Origin: Methylovorus glucosotrophus
Lineage (GTDB): Bacteria > Pseudomonadota > Gammaproteobacteria > Burkholderiales > Methylophilaceae
Assembly (NCBI RefSeq): GCF_009858335.1
Contig: NZ_VMSE01000002.1
Location: forward strand, 186,001-250,000
Direction: 5' to 3'
DNA: 64,000 nucleotides
Made by a program: the position numbers and the translations under genes. Of this stretch, positions 18,271 to 27,556 are shown piece by piece; the first letter of the stretch is position 1, and the number at the start of each line of letters is the position of its first letter. The notes under the pieces are model-generated. The model did no database searches, had not been told where the DNA came from, and worked only from the letters and a program-made list of their open reading frames with translations.

Positions 18271-18921
18271 ATGATCACCATTGCCCTATCCAAAGGCCGC
18301 ATTTTTGAAGAGACCACCCCTCTGCTGGCGGCCGCGGGCATTCATGCCCTGGAAGCGCCAGAGGCTTCGCGCAAGCTGATTCTGCCGACCAACCGTCCAG
18401 ACGTCCGCTTGCTGATTGTGCGGGCGACCGATGTCCCCACTTACGTGCAATATGGCGCGGCTGATCTGGGCATTGCTGGCAAGGACGTGTTGACTGAACA
18501 TGGTGGCGAAGGGCTGTATCAGCCGCTGGATCTGCAGATCGCCCGGTGCAAGATGATGGTCGCCGTGCGTGAGGATTTCGATTATTTCGGTTCGATTCGT
18601 CGCGGTGCCCGTCTCAAGGTCGTGACGAAATATGTGAAAACGGCGCGTGAGCATTTTGCCAACAAAGGCATGCATGTTGATCTGATCAAGTTGTATGGTT
18701 CGATGGAACTGGGCCCATTGGTCGGCCTGGCCGATGCGATTGTCGACCTGGTGAGCACCGGCGGCACATTGCGCGCCAATCAGCTCAAGGCCGTCGAAGA
18801 GATTGCTGATATCAGCTCTCGCCTGGTGGTGAATCAGGCTTCGCTCAAGCTGAAGCGTGGCGAGCTGCAACCAATCATGGATTCATTTGCCCAAGCAGTG
18901 GCAGAAAATGGAAAGAAATAA
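18271..18921 (+). CDS. hisG: ATP phosphoribosyltransferase, short form HisG(S)
   Basis: First step of histidine synthesis: ATP plus PRPP gives phosphoribosyl-ATP. At 216 residues it is the short form, lacking the C-terminal regulatory domain of the long enzyme. It carries [17 protein letters not shown] and the PRPP-binding region [14 protein letters not shown]. Short HisG works with the regulatory subunit HisZ, which is not encoded in this window. Starts hisG-hisD-hisC, with hisD 9 bp downstream. Confidence 0.94.
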   Translation: MITIALSKGRIFEETTPLLAAAGIHALEAPEASRKLILPTNRPDVRLLIVRATDVPTYVQYGAADLGIAGKDVLTEHGGEGLYQPLDLQIARCKMMVAVREDFDYFGSIRRGARLKVVTKYVKTAREHFANKGMHVDLIKLYGSMELGPLVGLADAIVDLVSTGGTLRANQLKAVEEIADISSRLVVNQASLKLKRGELQPIMDSFAQAVAENGKK

Positions 18922-18930
18922 GGCTACACA

Positions 18931-20229
18931 ATGAATATTCGACGCTTTTCTACTCGCGATGCGAGCTTTGATGCGGATCTCAAAGCCTTGCTGGCATTTG
19001 AGACCGCTCAGGATGACCAGATTGATCTGGTGGTTGCCGATATCTTGCGCAATGTAAAACAACGTGGCGATGCCGCTGTGCTGGAATACACCAAGCGCTT
19101 TGATCATCTGGATGTGGCAGGTCTTTCCTCGCTGGAAATCTCCCAAGTAGAACTGCATGCCGCACTGGAAGCCCTGCCGGCTGCCCAGCGCGAGGCATTG
19201 CAACAAGCGGCCGAGCGCGTGCGTCTTTACCACGAGAAGCAGTTGATGTCGTCCTGGAGTTATACCGAGGATGATGGCACTTTGCTGGGCCAACAAGTGA
19301 CTCCGCTTGATCGTGTGGGCTTGTATGTGCCTGGCGGCAAGGCAGCCTACCCTTCATCCGTGCTGATGAACGCCATTCCCGCCAAGGTGGCAGGCGTGGA
19401 AGAACTGATCATGGTAGTGCCGACACCCAATGGTGAGCGTAACCAGCTGGTGCTGGCAGCTGCGGCGGTATGTGGCGTAGATCGCGTGTTCTGTATCGGT
19501 GGTGCTCAGGCTGTGGGCGCCTTGGCATATGGCACAGAGACCGTACCGCAGGTAGACAAGATTGTCGGGCCTGGCAATGCCTATGTGGCCGCTGCCAAGC
19601 GTCGCGTATTTGGCGTAGTTGGTATTGATATGGTGGCCGGACCTTCTGAAATTCTCGTGATCTGTGATGGCAAGACCAATCCGGACTGGGTGGCGATGGA
19701 TTTGTTTTCGCAAGCCGAGCACGACGAGCTTGCCCAGGCCATTTTGTTATCGCCCGATGCCGAGTTTCTCGACAAGGTCGCCGCCAGTGCAGCACGTCTG
19801 GTTGAAGAGATGCCACGCAAGGACATCATCAAGACATCGCTGCAAGGCCGTGGCGCGCTGATTGAGGTGAAGGATCTGGAAGAAGCCGCTCGCATAAGCA
19901 ATTACATCGCCCCTGAACACCTGGAACTTTCACTGGATGATCCTCTGGCCTTCAGCAAGAAGATCAAACACGCTGGTGCCATCTTCATGGGACGTGATAC
20001 CTGCGAAGCACTGGGGGATTACTGTGCTGGGCCTAATCACGTGTTGCCAACTTCACGCACGGCCAGATTTTCTTCGCCGCTTGGTGTGTACGATTTCCAG
20101 AAGCGCTCCAGCCTGATCATGGTATCGGCCGAAGGTGCGCAAAAGCTGGGCAAAGTGGCCGCTACCCTCGCGTATGGCGAAGGCCTGCAAGCACACGCCC
20201 GTTCTGCGGAGTACCGGCTTAAAAAATGA
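18931..20229 (+). CDS. hisD: Histidinol dehydrogenase HisD
   Basis: Zinc- and NAD-dependent enzyme carrying out the last two oxidations, histidinol to histidine. 432 residues, usual length. Visible motifs are [49 protein letters not shown] with zinc-ligand Gln/His, IAPEHLEL and GPNHVLPTS. The stop overlaps the hisC start by 4 bp, so the two are likely coupled. Confidence 0.95.
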   Translation: MNIRRFSTRDASFDADLKALLAFETAQDDQIDLVVADILRNVKQRGDAAVLEYTKRFDHLDVAGLSSLEISQVELHAALEALPAAQREALQQAAERVRLYHEKQLMSSWSYTEDDGTLLGQQVTPLDRVGLYVPGGKAAYPSSVLMNAIPAKVAGVEELIMVVPTPNGERNQLVLAAAAVCGVDRVFCIGGAQAVGALAYGTETVPQVDKIVGPGNAYVAAAKRRVFGVVGIDMVAGPSEILVICDGKTNPDWVAMDLFSQAEHDELAQAILLSPDAEFLDKVAASAARLVEEMPRKDIIKTSLQGRGALIEVKDLEEAARISNYIAPEHLELSLDDPLAFSKKIKHAGAIFMGRDTCEALGDYCAGPNHVLPTSRTARFSSPLGVYDFQKRSSLIMVSAEGAQKLGKVAATLAYGEGLQAHARSAEYRLKK

Positions 20230-21293
20230 GTAAATACTGGAGCCAGGTAGTACACGGCCTCACCCCCTATACACCGGGTGAGCAGCCTAAAATTGCCAAC
20301 CTCATCAAGCTCAATACCAATGAAAATCCGTATGGCCCCAGCCCTAAGGTGCTGGAGGCTTTGCGCGGCGAAGCTGCGGATAGTCTGCGCCTTTACCCGG
20401 ACCCCAATTCAGACCGGCTGAAGCAGGCCATCGCTGAGTTTCATGGCTTAACGCCAGCACAGGTGTTTGTTGGCAATGGGTCGGATGAGGTGCTGGCACA
20501 TGTGTTTCTTGCTTTGCTCAAGCATGATGCTCCTTTGTTATTTCCGGATATTACCTACAGCTTTTATCCGGTGTATTGCGGGCTCTACGATATTGATTAT
20601 CAGACCGTGCCATTGACGCAAACCTTTGAAATCAATGTGGATGATTATCGCGTTGCGAATGGCGGGATTATTTTCCCCAACCCCAATGCGCCCACGGGGC
20701 GTGTGCTGGCGCTGAGCGAGATACGCCGGTTGCTGGATGCCAATACCGAGTCGGTGGTTGTCATTGATGAGGCCTATATTGATTTTGGTGGTGAATCAGC
20801 CGTAACGCTGGTTAATGCGTATCCGCAGCTACTGGTGACACATACCTTGTCAAAATCACGCTCCCTTGCTGGTTTGCGTGTCGGTTACGCGGTGGGTCAT
20901 CCTGAGCTGATCGATGCCCTGCATCGTGTGAAAGATAGCTTCAACTCTTACCCCATCGACAGGTTTGCCAGTGCTGGAGCAGTGGCTGCGATGGAGGATG
21001 TTGCCTACTTCGATGCGATGCGCCAGCGCGTGATGGCTAGCCGCGAAAAGCTTGTGGATGCCATGCAGGCCTTGGGCTTTGAAGTATTGCCTTCCGGAGC
21101 CAATTTCATTTTTGCGCGTCACCCCCATCGTGACGCCTTGGGTCTGACGACAGCATTGCGTGAGCGCAGCATTATCGTGCGCCACTTTAAAAAGCCTGCC
21201 CGTATTGATCAGTTCATGCGCATTACCGTGGGAACTGATGAGGAATGTGAGGCACTGATTGCCGCTTTGAAGGACATTCTCTCCGCCACCTGA
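20226..21293 (+). CDS. hisC: Histidinol-phosphate aminotransferase HisC
   Basis: PLP enzyme converting imidazole-acetol phosphate to histidinol phosphate. 355 residues, fold type I. The substrate-loop [12 protein letters not shown] is near residues 29-40, PNPNAPTG follows, and the PLP lysine is K210 in [13 protein letters not shown]. It is the last gene before the 156-bp region that precedes hps, so it probably ends the first his transcription unit. Confidence 0.94.
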   Translation: MSKYWSQVVHGLTPYTPGEQPKIANLIKLNTNENPYGPSPKVLEALRGEAADSLRLYPDPNSDRLKQAIAEFHGLTPAQVFVGNGSDEVLAHVFLALLKHDAPLLFPDITYSFYPVYCGLYDIDYQTVPLTQTFEINVDDYRVANGGIIFPNPNAPTGRVLALSEIRRLLDANTESVVVIDEAYIDFGGESAVTLVNAYPQLLVTHTLSKSRSLAGLRVGYAVGHPELIDALHRVKDSFNSYPIDRFASAGAVAAMEDVAYFDAMRQRVMASREKLVDAMQALGFEVLPSGANFIFARHPHRDALGLTTALRERSIIVRHFKKPARIDQFMRITVGTDEECEALIAALKDILSAT

Positions 21294-21320
21294 ACTTAAA
21301 AGCGATTATGATGCTGCCTA

Positions 21321-21343
21321 ATGATGCATTTGAGGTGCATCAT
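21321..21343. promoter_or_regulatory. Inverted repeat upstream of hps
   Basis: ATGATGCA (21321-21328) and TGCATCAT (21336-21343) form a perfect 8-bp dyad with a 7-base centre. No T-run follows, so a simple terminator is unlikely; an operator for hps or a transcript-end hairpin for hisC are the options. A TAAAAT at 21357-21362 could be a -10, without a clear -35. Confidence 0.4.
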
Positions 21344-21449
21344 GGCAAAATATTGCTAAAATTCAACCGATTTACCCTATTCACAAGAAAAAATGTATCA
21401 TTACGGAGTGAGTAAATCATAACCCTGTAACTTAAGCGGAGGAAGTATC

Positions 21450-22136
21450 GTGGCACAACCATCAGTACAAATGGCATTGGATTCATTGGATTTCGATGCA
21501 ACCGTAGCACTGGCTACCAAAGTAGCCCCCCATGTAGATATTCTTGAAATCGGTACCCCTTGTATCAAGTACAACGGTATCAAGCTGCTGCAAACACTGC
21601 GCGCTAAATTCCCGAACAACAAGATTCTGGTTGATCTGAAGACCATGGATGCTGGCTACTACGAAGCTGAGCCTTTCTACAAGGCTGGCGCTGACATTTG
21701 CACCGTACTGGGTACTGCCGATATCGGTACTATCAAGGGTGTAATTGATGTTGCCAACAAGTATGGCAAAGAAGCTCAAATCGATCTGATCAACGTAGCA
21801 GACAAAGCTGCACGTACCAAGGAAGTTGCAAAGCTGGGCGCGCACATCATCGGTGTGCACACTGGCCTGGACCAACAAGCTGCTGGTCAAACTCCATTTG
21901 CTGACCTGGGTCTGGTATCCAGTCTGAATCTGGGCGTTAAGGTTTCTGTTGCTGGTGGTATCAAGCCAGCTACTGTTAAACAAGTGGTTGATGCTGGTGC
22001 CAACATCGTTGTTGCTGGTGCTGCTATCTACGGTGCTGCTGACCCTGCTGCTGCTGCTGCAGAAATCAGCGGCCTGGCTAAAGGTTCGACTTCCAGCGGC
22101 GGCGTGTTCGGCTGGTTGAAGAAACTGTTCAGCTAA
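21450..22136 (+). CDS. hps: 3-hexulose-6-phosphate synthase (HPS)
   Basis: Key enzyme of the ribulose monophosphate cycle: condenses formaldehyde with ribulose 5-phosphate to D-arabino-3-hexulose 6-phosphate. 228 residues, OMP-decarboxylase-like TIM barrel, with EIGTPCIKYNG, the catalytic VDLKTMDAGYYEAE segment (DxK and downstream acidic residues) and VHTGLDQQAAG. A short tail, GVFGWLKKLFS, extends beyond the usual length of about 210. The start is GTG at 21450 with a strong GGAGG (21438-21442). Codon use is highly biased, more like the ribosomal genes than the flanking his genes, which implies very high expression. It is bounded by a 156-bp upstream region and a strong terminator. No isomerase (PHI) gene is adjacent. 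Confidence 0.93.
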   Translation: MAQPSVQMALDSLDFDATVALATKVAPHVDILEIGTPCIKYNGIKLLQTLRAKFPNNKILVDLKTMDAGYYEAEPFYKAGADICTVLGTADIGTIKGVIDVANKYGKEAQIDLINVADKAARTKEVAKLGAHIIGVHTGLDQQAAGQTPFADLGLVSSLNLGVKVSVAGGIKPATVKQVVDAGANIVVAGAAIYGAADPAAAAAEISGLAKGSTSSGGVFGWLKKLFS

Positions 22137-22160
22137 GACGAAATATCACGTCTGGAACTC

Positions 22161-22199
22161 AAACCGCCGCAGTCGCTGCAAAGGTCTGCGGCGGTTTTT
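22161..22199 (+). terminator. Strong intrinsic terminator after hps
   Basis: A 12-bp stem (22161-22172 with 22186-22197) containing CCGCCGCAG/CTGCGGCGG, a 13-nt loop, then a T-run with a further T6 at 22202-22207. It lies only 36 bp upstream of the hisB start, leaving little room for a separate hisB promoter. Confidence 0.9.
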
Positions 22200-22234
22200 A
22201 GTTTTTTGAAACTCAAGAAAGTAATGATCTTCCC

Positions 22235-22822
22235 ATGCGTATTGCCGAAGTAAGTCGTAATACCCTCGAAACGCAAATCTCGGTGTCAATCAATCTGGAT
22301 GGTACCGGCGTATCCAAGCTCGCCAGCGGTCTGGGTTTTTTTGATCACATGCTCGATCAGATTGCCCGTCATGGCATGATGGACATCACAGTGTCTGCCA
22401 ATGGCGATTTGCATATTGATGCGCATCACACTGTCGAGGATATTGGCATTACCCTGGGTCAAGCTTTTGCCAAGGCAATAGGCGATAAAAAAGGGATACG
22501 TCGTTACGGTCACTCTTATGTACCGTTGGACGAAGCATTGTCGCGTGTTGTACTGGATATTTCCGGCCGCCCCGGCATGGAATTCGGCGTGGAGTTTACA
22601 CGCGCCCGCATAGGCGACTTCGATGTCGACCTCATACACGAATTTTTCCAGGGCTTTGTCAATCACGCCCTGGTGACCCTGCATATCGATAATCTGCGTG
22701 GTGACAATGCGCACCATCAGGCAGAAACGATTTTCAAGGCTTTTGGCCGCGCTTTGCGTATGGCCGTGGAAGCAGATGACCGCATGACCGGCATCATGCC
22801 TTCGACTAAAGGCACTTTATAA
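22235..22822 (+). CDS. hisB: Imidazoleglycerol-phosphate dehydratase HisB
   Basis: Manganese enzyme dehydrating imidazole-glycerol phosphate. 195 residues, the monofunctional form without the N-terminal phosphatase of enteric HisB. Metal-binding motifs [11 protein letters not shown] and [13 protein letters not shown] are both present, as is [13 protein letters not shown]. It starts the second his block (B-H-A-F-I-E), 98 bp after hps and just past the hps terminator. Confidence 0.95.
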   Translation: MRIAEVSRNTLETQISVSINLDGTGVSKLASGLGFFDHMLDQIARHGMMDITVSANGDLHIDAHHTVEDIGITLGQAFAKAIGDKKGIRRYGHSYVPLDEALSRVVLDISGRPGMEFGVEFTRARIGDFDVDLIHEFFQGFVNHALVTLHIDNLRGDNAHHQAETIFKAFGRALRMAVEADDRMTGIMPSTKGTL

Positions 22823-22866
22823 GTTTTGGGTAGTCCCAATATTTCTGATTTTGTTAAGCACAGACT

Positions 22867-23511
22867 ATGATCGATATTGCTGTTGTGGATTATGGCATGG
22901 GCAATTTGCGCTCCGTATCCAAGGCGCTGGAGCATGTGGCGCCCGGTAAACGGGTGGTCGTGACCAGTGATCCTGCCGACATTGTGGCGGCTGAGCGTGT
23001 GGTGTTTCCTGGCCAGGGGGCCATGCCTGACTGTGTCAGGGAGCTTGATGCCAGAGGCCTGCGCCAAGCGGTGATTTCTGCGGCTGCCGACAAGCCTTTT
23101 CTGGGCATCTGCATCGGGCTGCAGCTCCTGTTTGATCATAGTGAAGAAGGCAATGCCGCTGGACTAAGCATCTTGCCAGGGAATGTTAAGCGCTTTGCTG
23201 ATGCTGATATGGTGGATGCAAACGGCGCACGGTTAAAAGTACCTCATATGGGCTGGAACGAGGTTTATCAGAGCCGTCCTCACCCCATATGGAACGATAT
23301 TGCCGATGGCGAACGTTTCTACTACGTGCATAGTTACTATGTCGTTCCCGAGGACGCCGAGATTGAGGTGGGTTACAGCAATTACCCCAAGCGCTTTACC
23401 AGCTGTATTGCGCGCGATAATATTTTTGCGGTGCAGTTTCACCCAGAAAAAAGCCAGCACGCCGGCCTGAAGTTGTTATCCAATTTTGTTGCGTGGGACG
23501 GACGTCCTTAA
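22867..23511 (+). CDS. hisH: Imidazole glycerol phosphate synthase, glutaminase subunit HisH
   Basis: Class I glutamine amidotransferase that supplies ammonia to HisF. 214 residues; nucleophile C82 in GICIGLQLLF and the His-Glu pair in QFHPEKSQ near the C-terminus complete the triad. Separated from its partner hisF by hisA, the common proteobacterial order. Confidence 0.95.
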   Translation: MIDIAVVDYGMGNLRSVSKALEHVAPGKRVVVTSDPADIVAAERVVFPGQGAMPDCVRELDARGLRQAVISAAADKPFLGICIGLQLLFDHSEEGNAAGLSILPGNVKRFADADMVDANGARLKVPHMGWNEVYQSRPHPIWNDIADGERFYYVHSYYVVPEDAEIEVGYSNYPKRFTSCIARDNIFAVQFHPEKSQHAGLKLLSNFVAWDGRP

Positions 23512-23531
23512 TTTCTATCTATTAAAAAAAT

Positions 23532-24272
23532 ATGCTGATTATTCCTGCCATCGACCTGAAAGACGGTCACTGTGTACGACTCAAACAAGGCCTTATGGAA
23601 GACGCCACTGTGTTTTCCGAGGATCCGGGTGCCATGGCGCGCCATTGGGTAGATAAGGGCGGCAAACGTCTGCATCTGGTTGACCTTAATGGCGCATTTG
23701 CAGGAAAGCCCGTGAATGAAGGCGCGATCAAAGCCATTGTGGATGCGGTTGGTGGAGAAATCCCTATTCAGCTCGGCGGTGGTATCCGTGATCTTGAGAC
23801 CATTGAGCGTTATCTGGACGATGGTATCGATTACGTCATCATTGGCACAGCTGCTGTTAAAAATCCGGGGTTTTTACATGAGGCATGCTATGCCTTCCCT
23901 GGTCAGATCATGGTTGGCCTTGATGCCAAGGATGGCAAGGTGGCGGTAGATGGCTGGTCCAAACTCACCGGGCATGACGTGATTGATCTGGCACAGAAAT
24001 TTGAAGGGTATGGCGTGGAAGCCGTGGTGTATACCGATATCGGTCGCGATGGCATGCTGAGCGGGGTGAACATTGAAGCAACCGTGGCATTGGCGCGAGC
24101 GCTGACTATTCCGGTCATTGCCAGTGGCGGCATTACCAATCTTGATGATGTGCACAAGCTGTGTGCCGTGGAAAGTGAAGGCATCATGGGAGCCATTACC
24201 GGTCGCGCCATTTATGAAGGCACGCTGGATTTTGCTGCCGCACAAGCATTGGCAGACGAGCTGAACGGATGA
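23532..24272 (+). CDS. hisA: ProFAR isomerase HisA
   Basis: Isomerises phosphoribosylformimino-AICAR-phosphate by an Amadori rearrangement. A (beta-alpha)8 barrel of 246 residues with the catalytic base Asp in [16 protein letters not shown] at the N-terminus, the second acid in [13 protein letters not shown], and the phosphate-binding QLGGGIRD. It overlaps hisF by 4 bp (ATGA). Confidence 0.95.
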   Translation: MLIIPAIDLKDGHCVRLKQGLMEDATVFSEDPGAMARHWVDKGGKRLHLVDLNGAFAGKPVNEGAIKAIVDAVGGEIPIQLGGGIRDLETIERYLDDGIDYVIIGTAAVKNPGFLHEACYAFPGQIMVGLDAKDGKVAVDGWSKLTGHDVIDLAQKFEGYGVEAVVYTDIGRDGMLSGVNIEATVALARALTIPVIASGGITNLDDVHKLCAVESEGIMGAITGRAIYEGTLDFAAAQALADELNG

Positions 24273-25027
24273 GCCTGGCCAAGCGCATTATTCCGTGCCT
24301 GGACGTGACCGATGGTCGTGTGGTCAAGGGCGTGAATTTCCTGGAGCTGCGCGATGCGGGTGATCCGGTTGAGATTGCCAAACGCTATGATGATCAGGGC
24401 GCAGATGAGCTTACTTTCCTGGATATCACGGCCAGTTCGGACAACCGCGGCTTAATTCTCAATATTATCGAGCAAGTCGCTTCCCAGGTCTTCATTCCAT
24501 TGACGGTGGGTGGTGGCGTGCGCGAAGTTGACGATGTCCGCCGTTTGTTGAACGCCGGGGCCGATAAAGTCAGTATCAACACTTCCGCTGTCACCAATCC
24601 GCAATTGGTGGCAGACGCGGCAGGACGTTTTGGATCGCAATGCATTGTGGTGGCGATTGATGCCAAGCAGGTGGACGATCATTGGGAAGTGTTTACCCAC
24701 GGTGGCAGAAAAGCCACGGGACTTGACGCTGTTGAGTGGGCAAAGAAAATGGTTGCGCTTGGTGCTGGTGAATTGCTGGTGACCAGTATGGACCGCGATG
24801 GCACCAAAATCGGTTTTAACCTGCCCTTGAATCGCGCGATCAGCGATGCGGTCAGTGTCCCTATCATTGCTTCGGGTGGCGTGGGCAATCTATTGCATCT
24901 TGTTGAAGGTGTACAAGAGGGCGGCGCTGACGCTGTGCTGGCAGCCAGTATTTTTCACTATGGTGAATTTACCGTACGCCAGGCAAAAGAATACATGCGT
25001 GACCATGGCATAGAGGTGCGATTGTGA
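24269..25027 (+). CDS. hisF: Imidazole glycerol phosphate synthase, cyclase subunit HisF
   Basis: Uses ammonia from HisH to close the imidazole ring, releasing AICAR to purine synthesis. 252 residues, barrel related to HisA: catalytic Asp in [14 protein letters not shown] (residue 11), second Asp in [12 protein letters not shown], phosphate sites VGGGVRE and ASGGVGN. Overlaps hisA upstream and hisI downstream by 4 bp each. Confidence 0.95.
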   Translation: MSLAKRIIPCLDVTDGRVVKGVNFLELRDAGDPVEIAKRYDDQGADELTFLDITASSDNRGLILNIIEQVASQVFIPLTVGGGVREVDDVRRLLNAGADKVSINTSAVTNPQLVADAAGRFGSQCIVVAIDAKQVDDHWEVFTHGGRKATGLDAVEWAKKMVALGAGELLVTSMDRDGTKIGFNLPLNRAISDAVSVPIIASGGVGNLLHLVEGVQEGGADAVLAASIFHYGEFTVRQAKEYMRDHGIEVRL

Positions 25028-25416
25028 GCGTAGCATGGCTGGATAAAGTGCAATGGACTGCGGATGGCTTGGTGCCGGTTATTGCCCAAGAGGTCGGTAG
25101 TAACAAAGTGCTGATGTTCGCATGGATGAATCGCGAAGCTTTGCGCCTGACTGCCGAAACCGGGCAGGCTGTTTATTGGTCACGCTCGCGCAACCGTCTC
25201 TGGCATAAGGGTGAGGAATCCGGTCATGTGCAAAAAGTGCATGAGATTCGCCTTGATTGCGATGAGGATGTGGTACTCATCAGTGTCGAGCAGGTGGGCG
25301 GCATTGCCTGCCATACTGGACGGCATAATTGTTTTTTCCAGAAGCTGACAGATACTGAGTGGGTGATAGACCAGCCCGTTATCAAAAATCCTGGGGATAT
25401 TTACCACCGTGAGTGA
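25024..25416 (+). CDS. hisI: Phosphoribosyl-AMP cyclohydrolase HisI
   Basis: Zinc enzyme opening the adenine ring of phosphoribosyl-AMP. 130 residues; the metal-binding [11 protein letters not shown] and [10 protein letters not shown] motifs are present, and [15 protein letters not shown] is typical. It is a separate protein from HisE, unlike the fused enteric form. GTG start overlapping the hisF stop; its 3' end overlaps hisE by 8 bp. Confidence 0.94.
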   Translation: MSVAWLDKVQWTADGLVPVIAQEVGSNKVLMFAWMNREALRLTAETGQAVYWSRSRNRLWHKGEESGHVQKVHEIRLDCDEDVVLISVEQVGGIACHTGRHNCFFQKLTDTEWVIDQPVIKNPGDIYHRE

Positions 25417-25726
25417 TGTACTTAACCGATTGGGCGAGTTGCTGGAACAGCGTAAACAAGCTGATCCGGCAGCCTCCTATGTGGCCAAGCTGTATGCCAA
25501 GGGTATGGATAGTATCCTGAAGAAAGTAGGCGAAGAGGCCGCTGAGACCATCATTGCCGGCAAGGGTGGCAACAAGGATGAAATCATTTATGAAACCGCC
25601 GATCTCTGGTTTCATACCTTGATCATGCTGGCGCATGCCGGGCTTGAGCCTCAGGATGTGCTGGATGAGCTTGCCCGCCGAGAAGGCCTCTCCGGGCTGG
25701 TAGAAAAAGCCCAACGCAAGGAGTAG
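25409..25726 (+). CDS. hisE: Phosphoribosyl-ATP pyrophosphatase HisE
   Basis: Hydrolyses phosphoribosyl-ATP to phosphoribosyl-AMP in the second step of the pathway. 105 residues, all-alpha MazG-like fold; [16 protein letters not shown] and the [17 protein letters not shown] helix hold the magnesium-binding acidic residues. GTG start within the end of hisI. Last histidine gene in the window. Confidence 0.94.
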   Translation: MSDVLNRLGELLEQRKQADPAASYVAKLYAKGMDSILKKVGEEAAETIIAGKGGNKDEIIYETADLWFHTLIMLAHAGLEPQDVLDELARREGLSGLVEKAQRKE

Positions 25727-25732
25727 CATGGA

Positions 25733-26071
25733 ATGAGTGCTGATTGTATTTTTTGCAAAATTGTCGCGGGTGCCATTCCGTCCACCCAGATTTATGCAGA
25801 TGACGACGTGGTGGTATTCAAGGATATTAATCCTCTGGCCCCCGTTCATTTTCTTATTGTTCCGCGAGCGCACATAGAATCATTGGCCATCTGCGACGAA
25901 TCTCATCAGGCATTGCTGGGAAAAATGTTGCTGTTGGCTCCCAAGCTGGCCAAAGAGCAAGGCCTTGCCGGCTTTCGTACCATGATCAATACCGGGCGAG
26001 AAGGTGGCCAAGAGGTATTCCATATTCATGTTCATGTTTTTGGCGGCGGCACTACCCTGCCAAAAACCTAG
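25733..26071 (+). CDS. hinT: HIT-family purine nucleoside phosphoramidase (HinT-like)
   Basis: A 112-residue histidine triad protein. It has [13 protein letters not shown] at the N-terminus, a common zinc-type start in the family, and the active triad HIHVHVFGG (HxHxH) near the C-terminus. HinT enzymes hydrolyse AMP-lysine-type phosphoramidates; the cellular role is unclear. It lies 6 bp after hisE and before tatABC, an order frequent in proteobacteria. Confidence 0.9.
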   Translation: MSADCIFCKIVAGAIPSTQIYADDDVVVFKDINPLAPVHFLIVPRAHIESLAICDESHQALLGKMLLLAPKLAKEQGLAGFRTMINTGREGGQEVFHIHVHVFGGGTTLPKT

Positions 26072-26094
26072 CGCTAAAATTCAGGAGAGTTGAA

Positions 26095-26313
26095 ATGGGT
26101 TCATTCAGTATTTGGCATTGGTTGATCGTGCTGGTTATCGTGGTGCTGATTTTTGGTACCAAGAAGCTACGCAATATGGGCAGTGATGTAGGTGGCGCGG
26201 TGAAAAACTTCAAGGATGCCATGAATGAAGGCGCGCAAAAGCCGGGCAGTCTGGATGATCGCGGAAACAGCAATACGGTCGAAGGCGAAGTGACCCAGAA
26301 ATCCAAGCAGTAA
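26095..26313 (+). CDS. tatA: Sec-independent translocase subunit TatA
   Basis: Pore-forming component of the twin-arginine system, 72 residues. One N-terminal membrane helix ([19 protein letters not shown]), the [12 protein letters not shown] amphipathic hinge and a charged tail. Starts a tatA-tatB-tatC unit; the Rieske protein encoded at 29748 has a Tat-like leader and is a likely client. Confidence 0.93.
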   Translation: MGSFSIWHWLIVLVIVVLIFGTKKLRNMGSDVGGAVKNFKDAMNEGAQKPGSLDDRGNSNTVEGEVTQKSKQ

Positions 26314-26328
26314 AGCGGCCATCTGCCC

Positions 26329-26685
26329 GTGTTTGATATTGCTTTTTCCGAACTGCTAGTGATTGGCGTAGTTGCCTTGATTGTGATCGGCCCGGAAAAA
26401 TTACCCAAGGTGGCACGGACATTGGGGTTACTCGCAGGCAAGTTGCAACGCTATGTTGCCAATGTAAAGTCTGATATTGATCGTGAGCTCCAATTTCAGG
26501 ATTTGCAGAAGTTGCAGCAGGAAATCAAGCAGGGGGCTGATCGTCTCCAGGCAGATATGCATCAATTTCAGTCTCGCGCCAATGAGCAGCTCAATGAGGT
26601 CGAGAGAAGTATGATTCCTCCTCCTGAGTCATCACCCGAGGCCGTTACTCCCCCAGTGCAACCTGACACCCACAAGCCACAGTGA
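26329..26685 (+). CDS. tatB: Sec-independent translocase subunit TatB
   Basis: Part of the Tat receptor complex with TatC. 118 residues: membrane helix with the conserved FSELLVIGVVALIVIGPEKLP, then a long charged amphipathic helix and a proline-rich tail. GTG start at 26329. Its stop overlaps the GTG start of tatC by 4 bp. Confidence 0.92.
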   Translation: MFDIAFSELLVIGVVALIVIGPEKLPKVARTLGLLAGKLQRYVANVKSDIDRELQFQDLQKLQQEIKQGADRLQADMHQFQSRANEQLNEVERSMIPPPESSPEAVTPPVQPDTHKPQ

Positions 26686-27410
26686 CGACGACGGATACCT
26701 TTATTTCGCATCTGATTGAGTTGCGCAACCGGTTGTTGCGTATTGTCATCGGAGTGGTGCTGGTATTTATCGGCTTATTCCCCTTTGCCAATAAAATTTA
26801 TACGCTATTGGCCCAGCCATTATTGAGTCATTTGCCGGCGGGCGGGCAAATGATTGCTACAGCGGTTACCACGCCTTTCTTTGTGCCCATGAAAGTGGCG
26901 ATGCTGGCGGCATTTGTTATCTCTCTGCCACACACCCTTTATCAAGTCTGGTCATTTATTGCACCTGGCCTCTACACCCATGAACGGCGGTTCATGGCGC
27001 CACTGGTCGTGGCGAGCACGCTCTTGTTCTTCGCCGGGATGTGCTTTGCTTATTTTCTGGTGTTCCCAGTCGTGTTTGGCTTTATTGCCGGCACAGCGCC
27101 TGAGGGTGTCGCCGTGATGACCGATATCGGCAACTATCTTGACTTTGTTATCACGCTTTTCATGGCGTTCGGTATTGCCTTTGAAGTGCCGGTGGCTGTC
27201 GTGTTATTGGTATATTTTGGCCTGGTCAATATTGAGACACTCAAAGATATACGTTCCTATGTCATTGTCGGAGCCTTTGTCATTGGCGCCATTTTCACCC
27301 CTCCTGATGTCATATCCCAGATTATGCTGGCTGTCCCTCTGTGGTTGCTATACGAGGCCGGCATTCTTGTCGCAGGATTCCTGCGCGTCCGTACTGCTCA
27401 AGCTGATTAG
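26682..27410 (+). CDS. tatC: Sec-independent translocase subunit TatC
   Basis: Six-helix receptor for twin-arginine signal peptides. 242 residues, with the N-terminal HLIELRNRLL motif (the conserved Glu and Arg that contact the signal peptide) and the periplasmic-loop FIAPGLYTHERRF. GTG start at 26682, coupled to tatB. Confidence 0.94.
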   Translation: MTTTDTFISHLIELRNRLLRIVIGVVLVFIGLFPFANKIYTLLAQPLLSHLPAGGQMIATAVTTPFFVPMKVAMLAAFVISLPHTLYQVWSFIAPGLYTHERRFMAPLVVASTLLFFAGMCFAYFLVFPVVFGFIAGTAPEGVAVMTDIGNYLDFVITLFMAFGIAFEVPVAVVLLVYFGLVNIETLKDIRSYVIVGAFVIGAIFTPPDVISQIMLAVPLWLLYEAGILVAGFLRVRTAQAD

Positions 27411-27456
27411 TTTTTTACCTTAGCGTTGCAAAAATGCATACGACCATAATTTATTC

Positions 27457-27472
27457 ATGGTTATTTAACCAT
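27457..27472. promoter_or_regulatory. 16-bp perfect palindrome upstream of the small membrane protein
   Basis: ATGGTTA-TT-TAACCAT in an AT-rich stretch between tatC and the 40-codon gene, about 45 bp upstream of a promoter-like sequence. Its right half is contained in a 16-mer that also occurs before cytochrome c4. Could be an operator or simply a short hairpin. Confidence 0.35.
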
Positions 27473-27500
27473 ATTTAAAAAAAGGTCTTTAAAAAGTTTT

Positions 27501-27531
27501 TTGCCAGGCGTAAGATCAATTTGCCTATAAC
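27501..27531 (+). promoter_or_regulatory. Candidate sigma-70 promoter of the 40-codon gene
   Basis: TTGCCA (27501-27506) and TATAAC (27526-27531) with a rather long 19-bp spacer. They are placed 26 bp upstream of the start codon. Confidence 0.4.
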
Positions 27532-27556
27532 AATGACAGGGTAAAAGGAGATTGAA

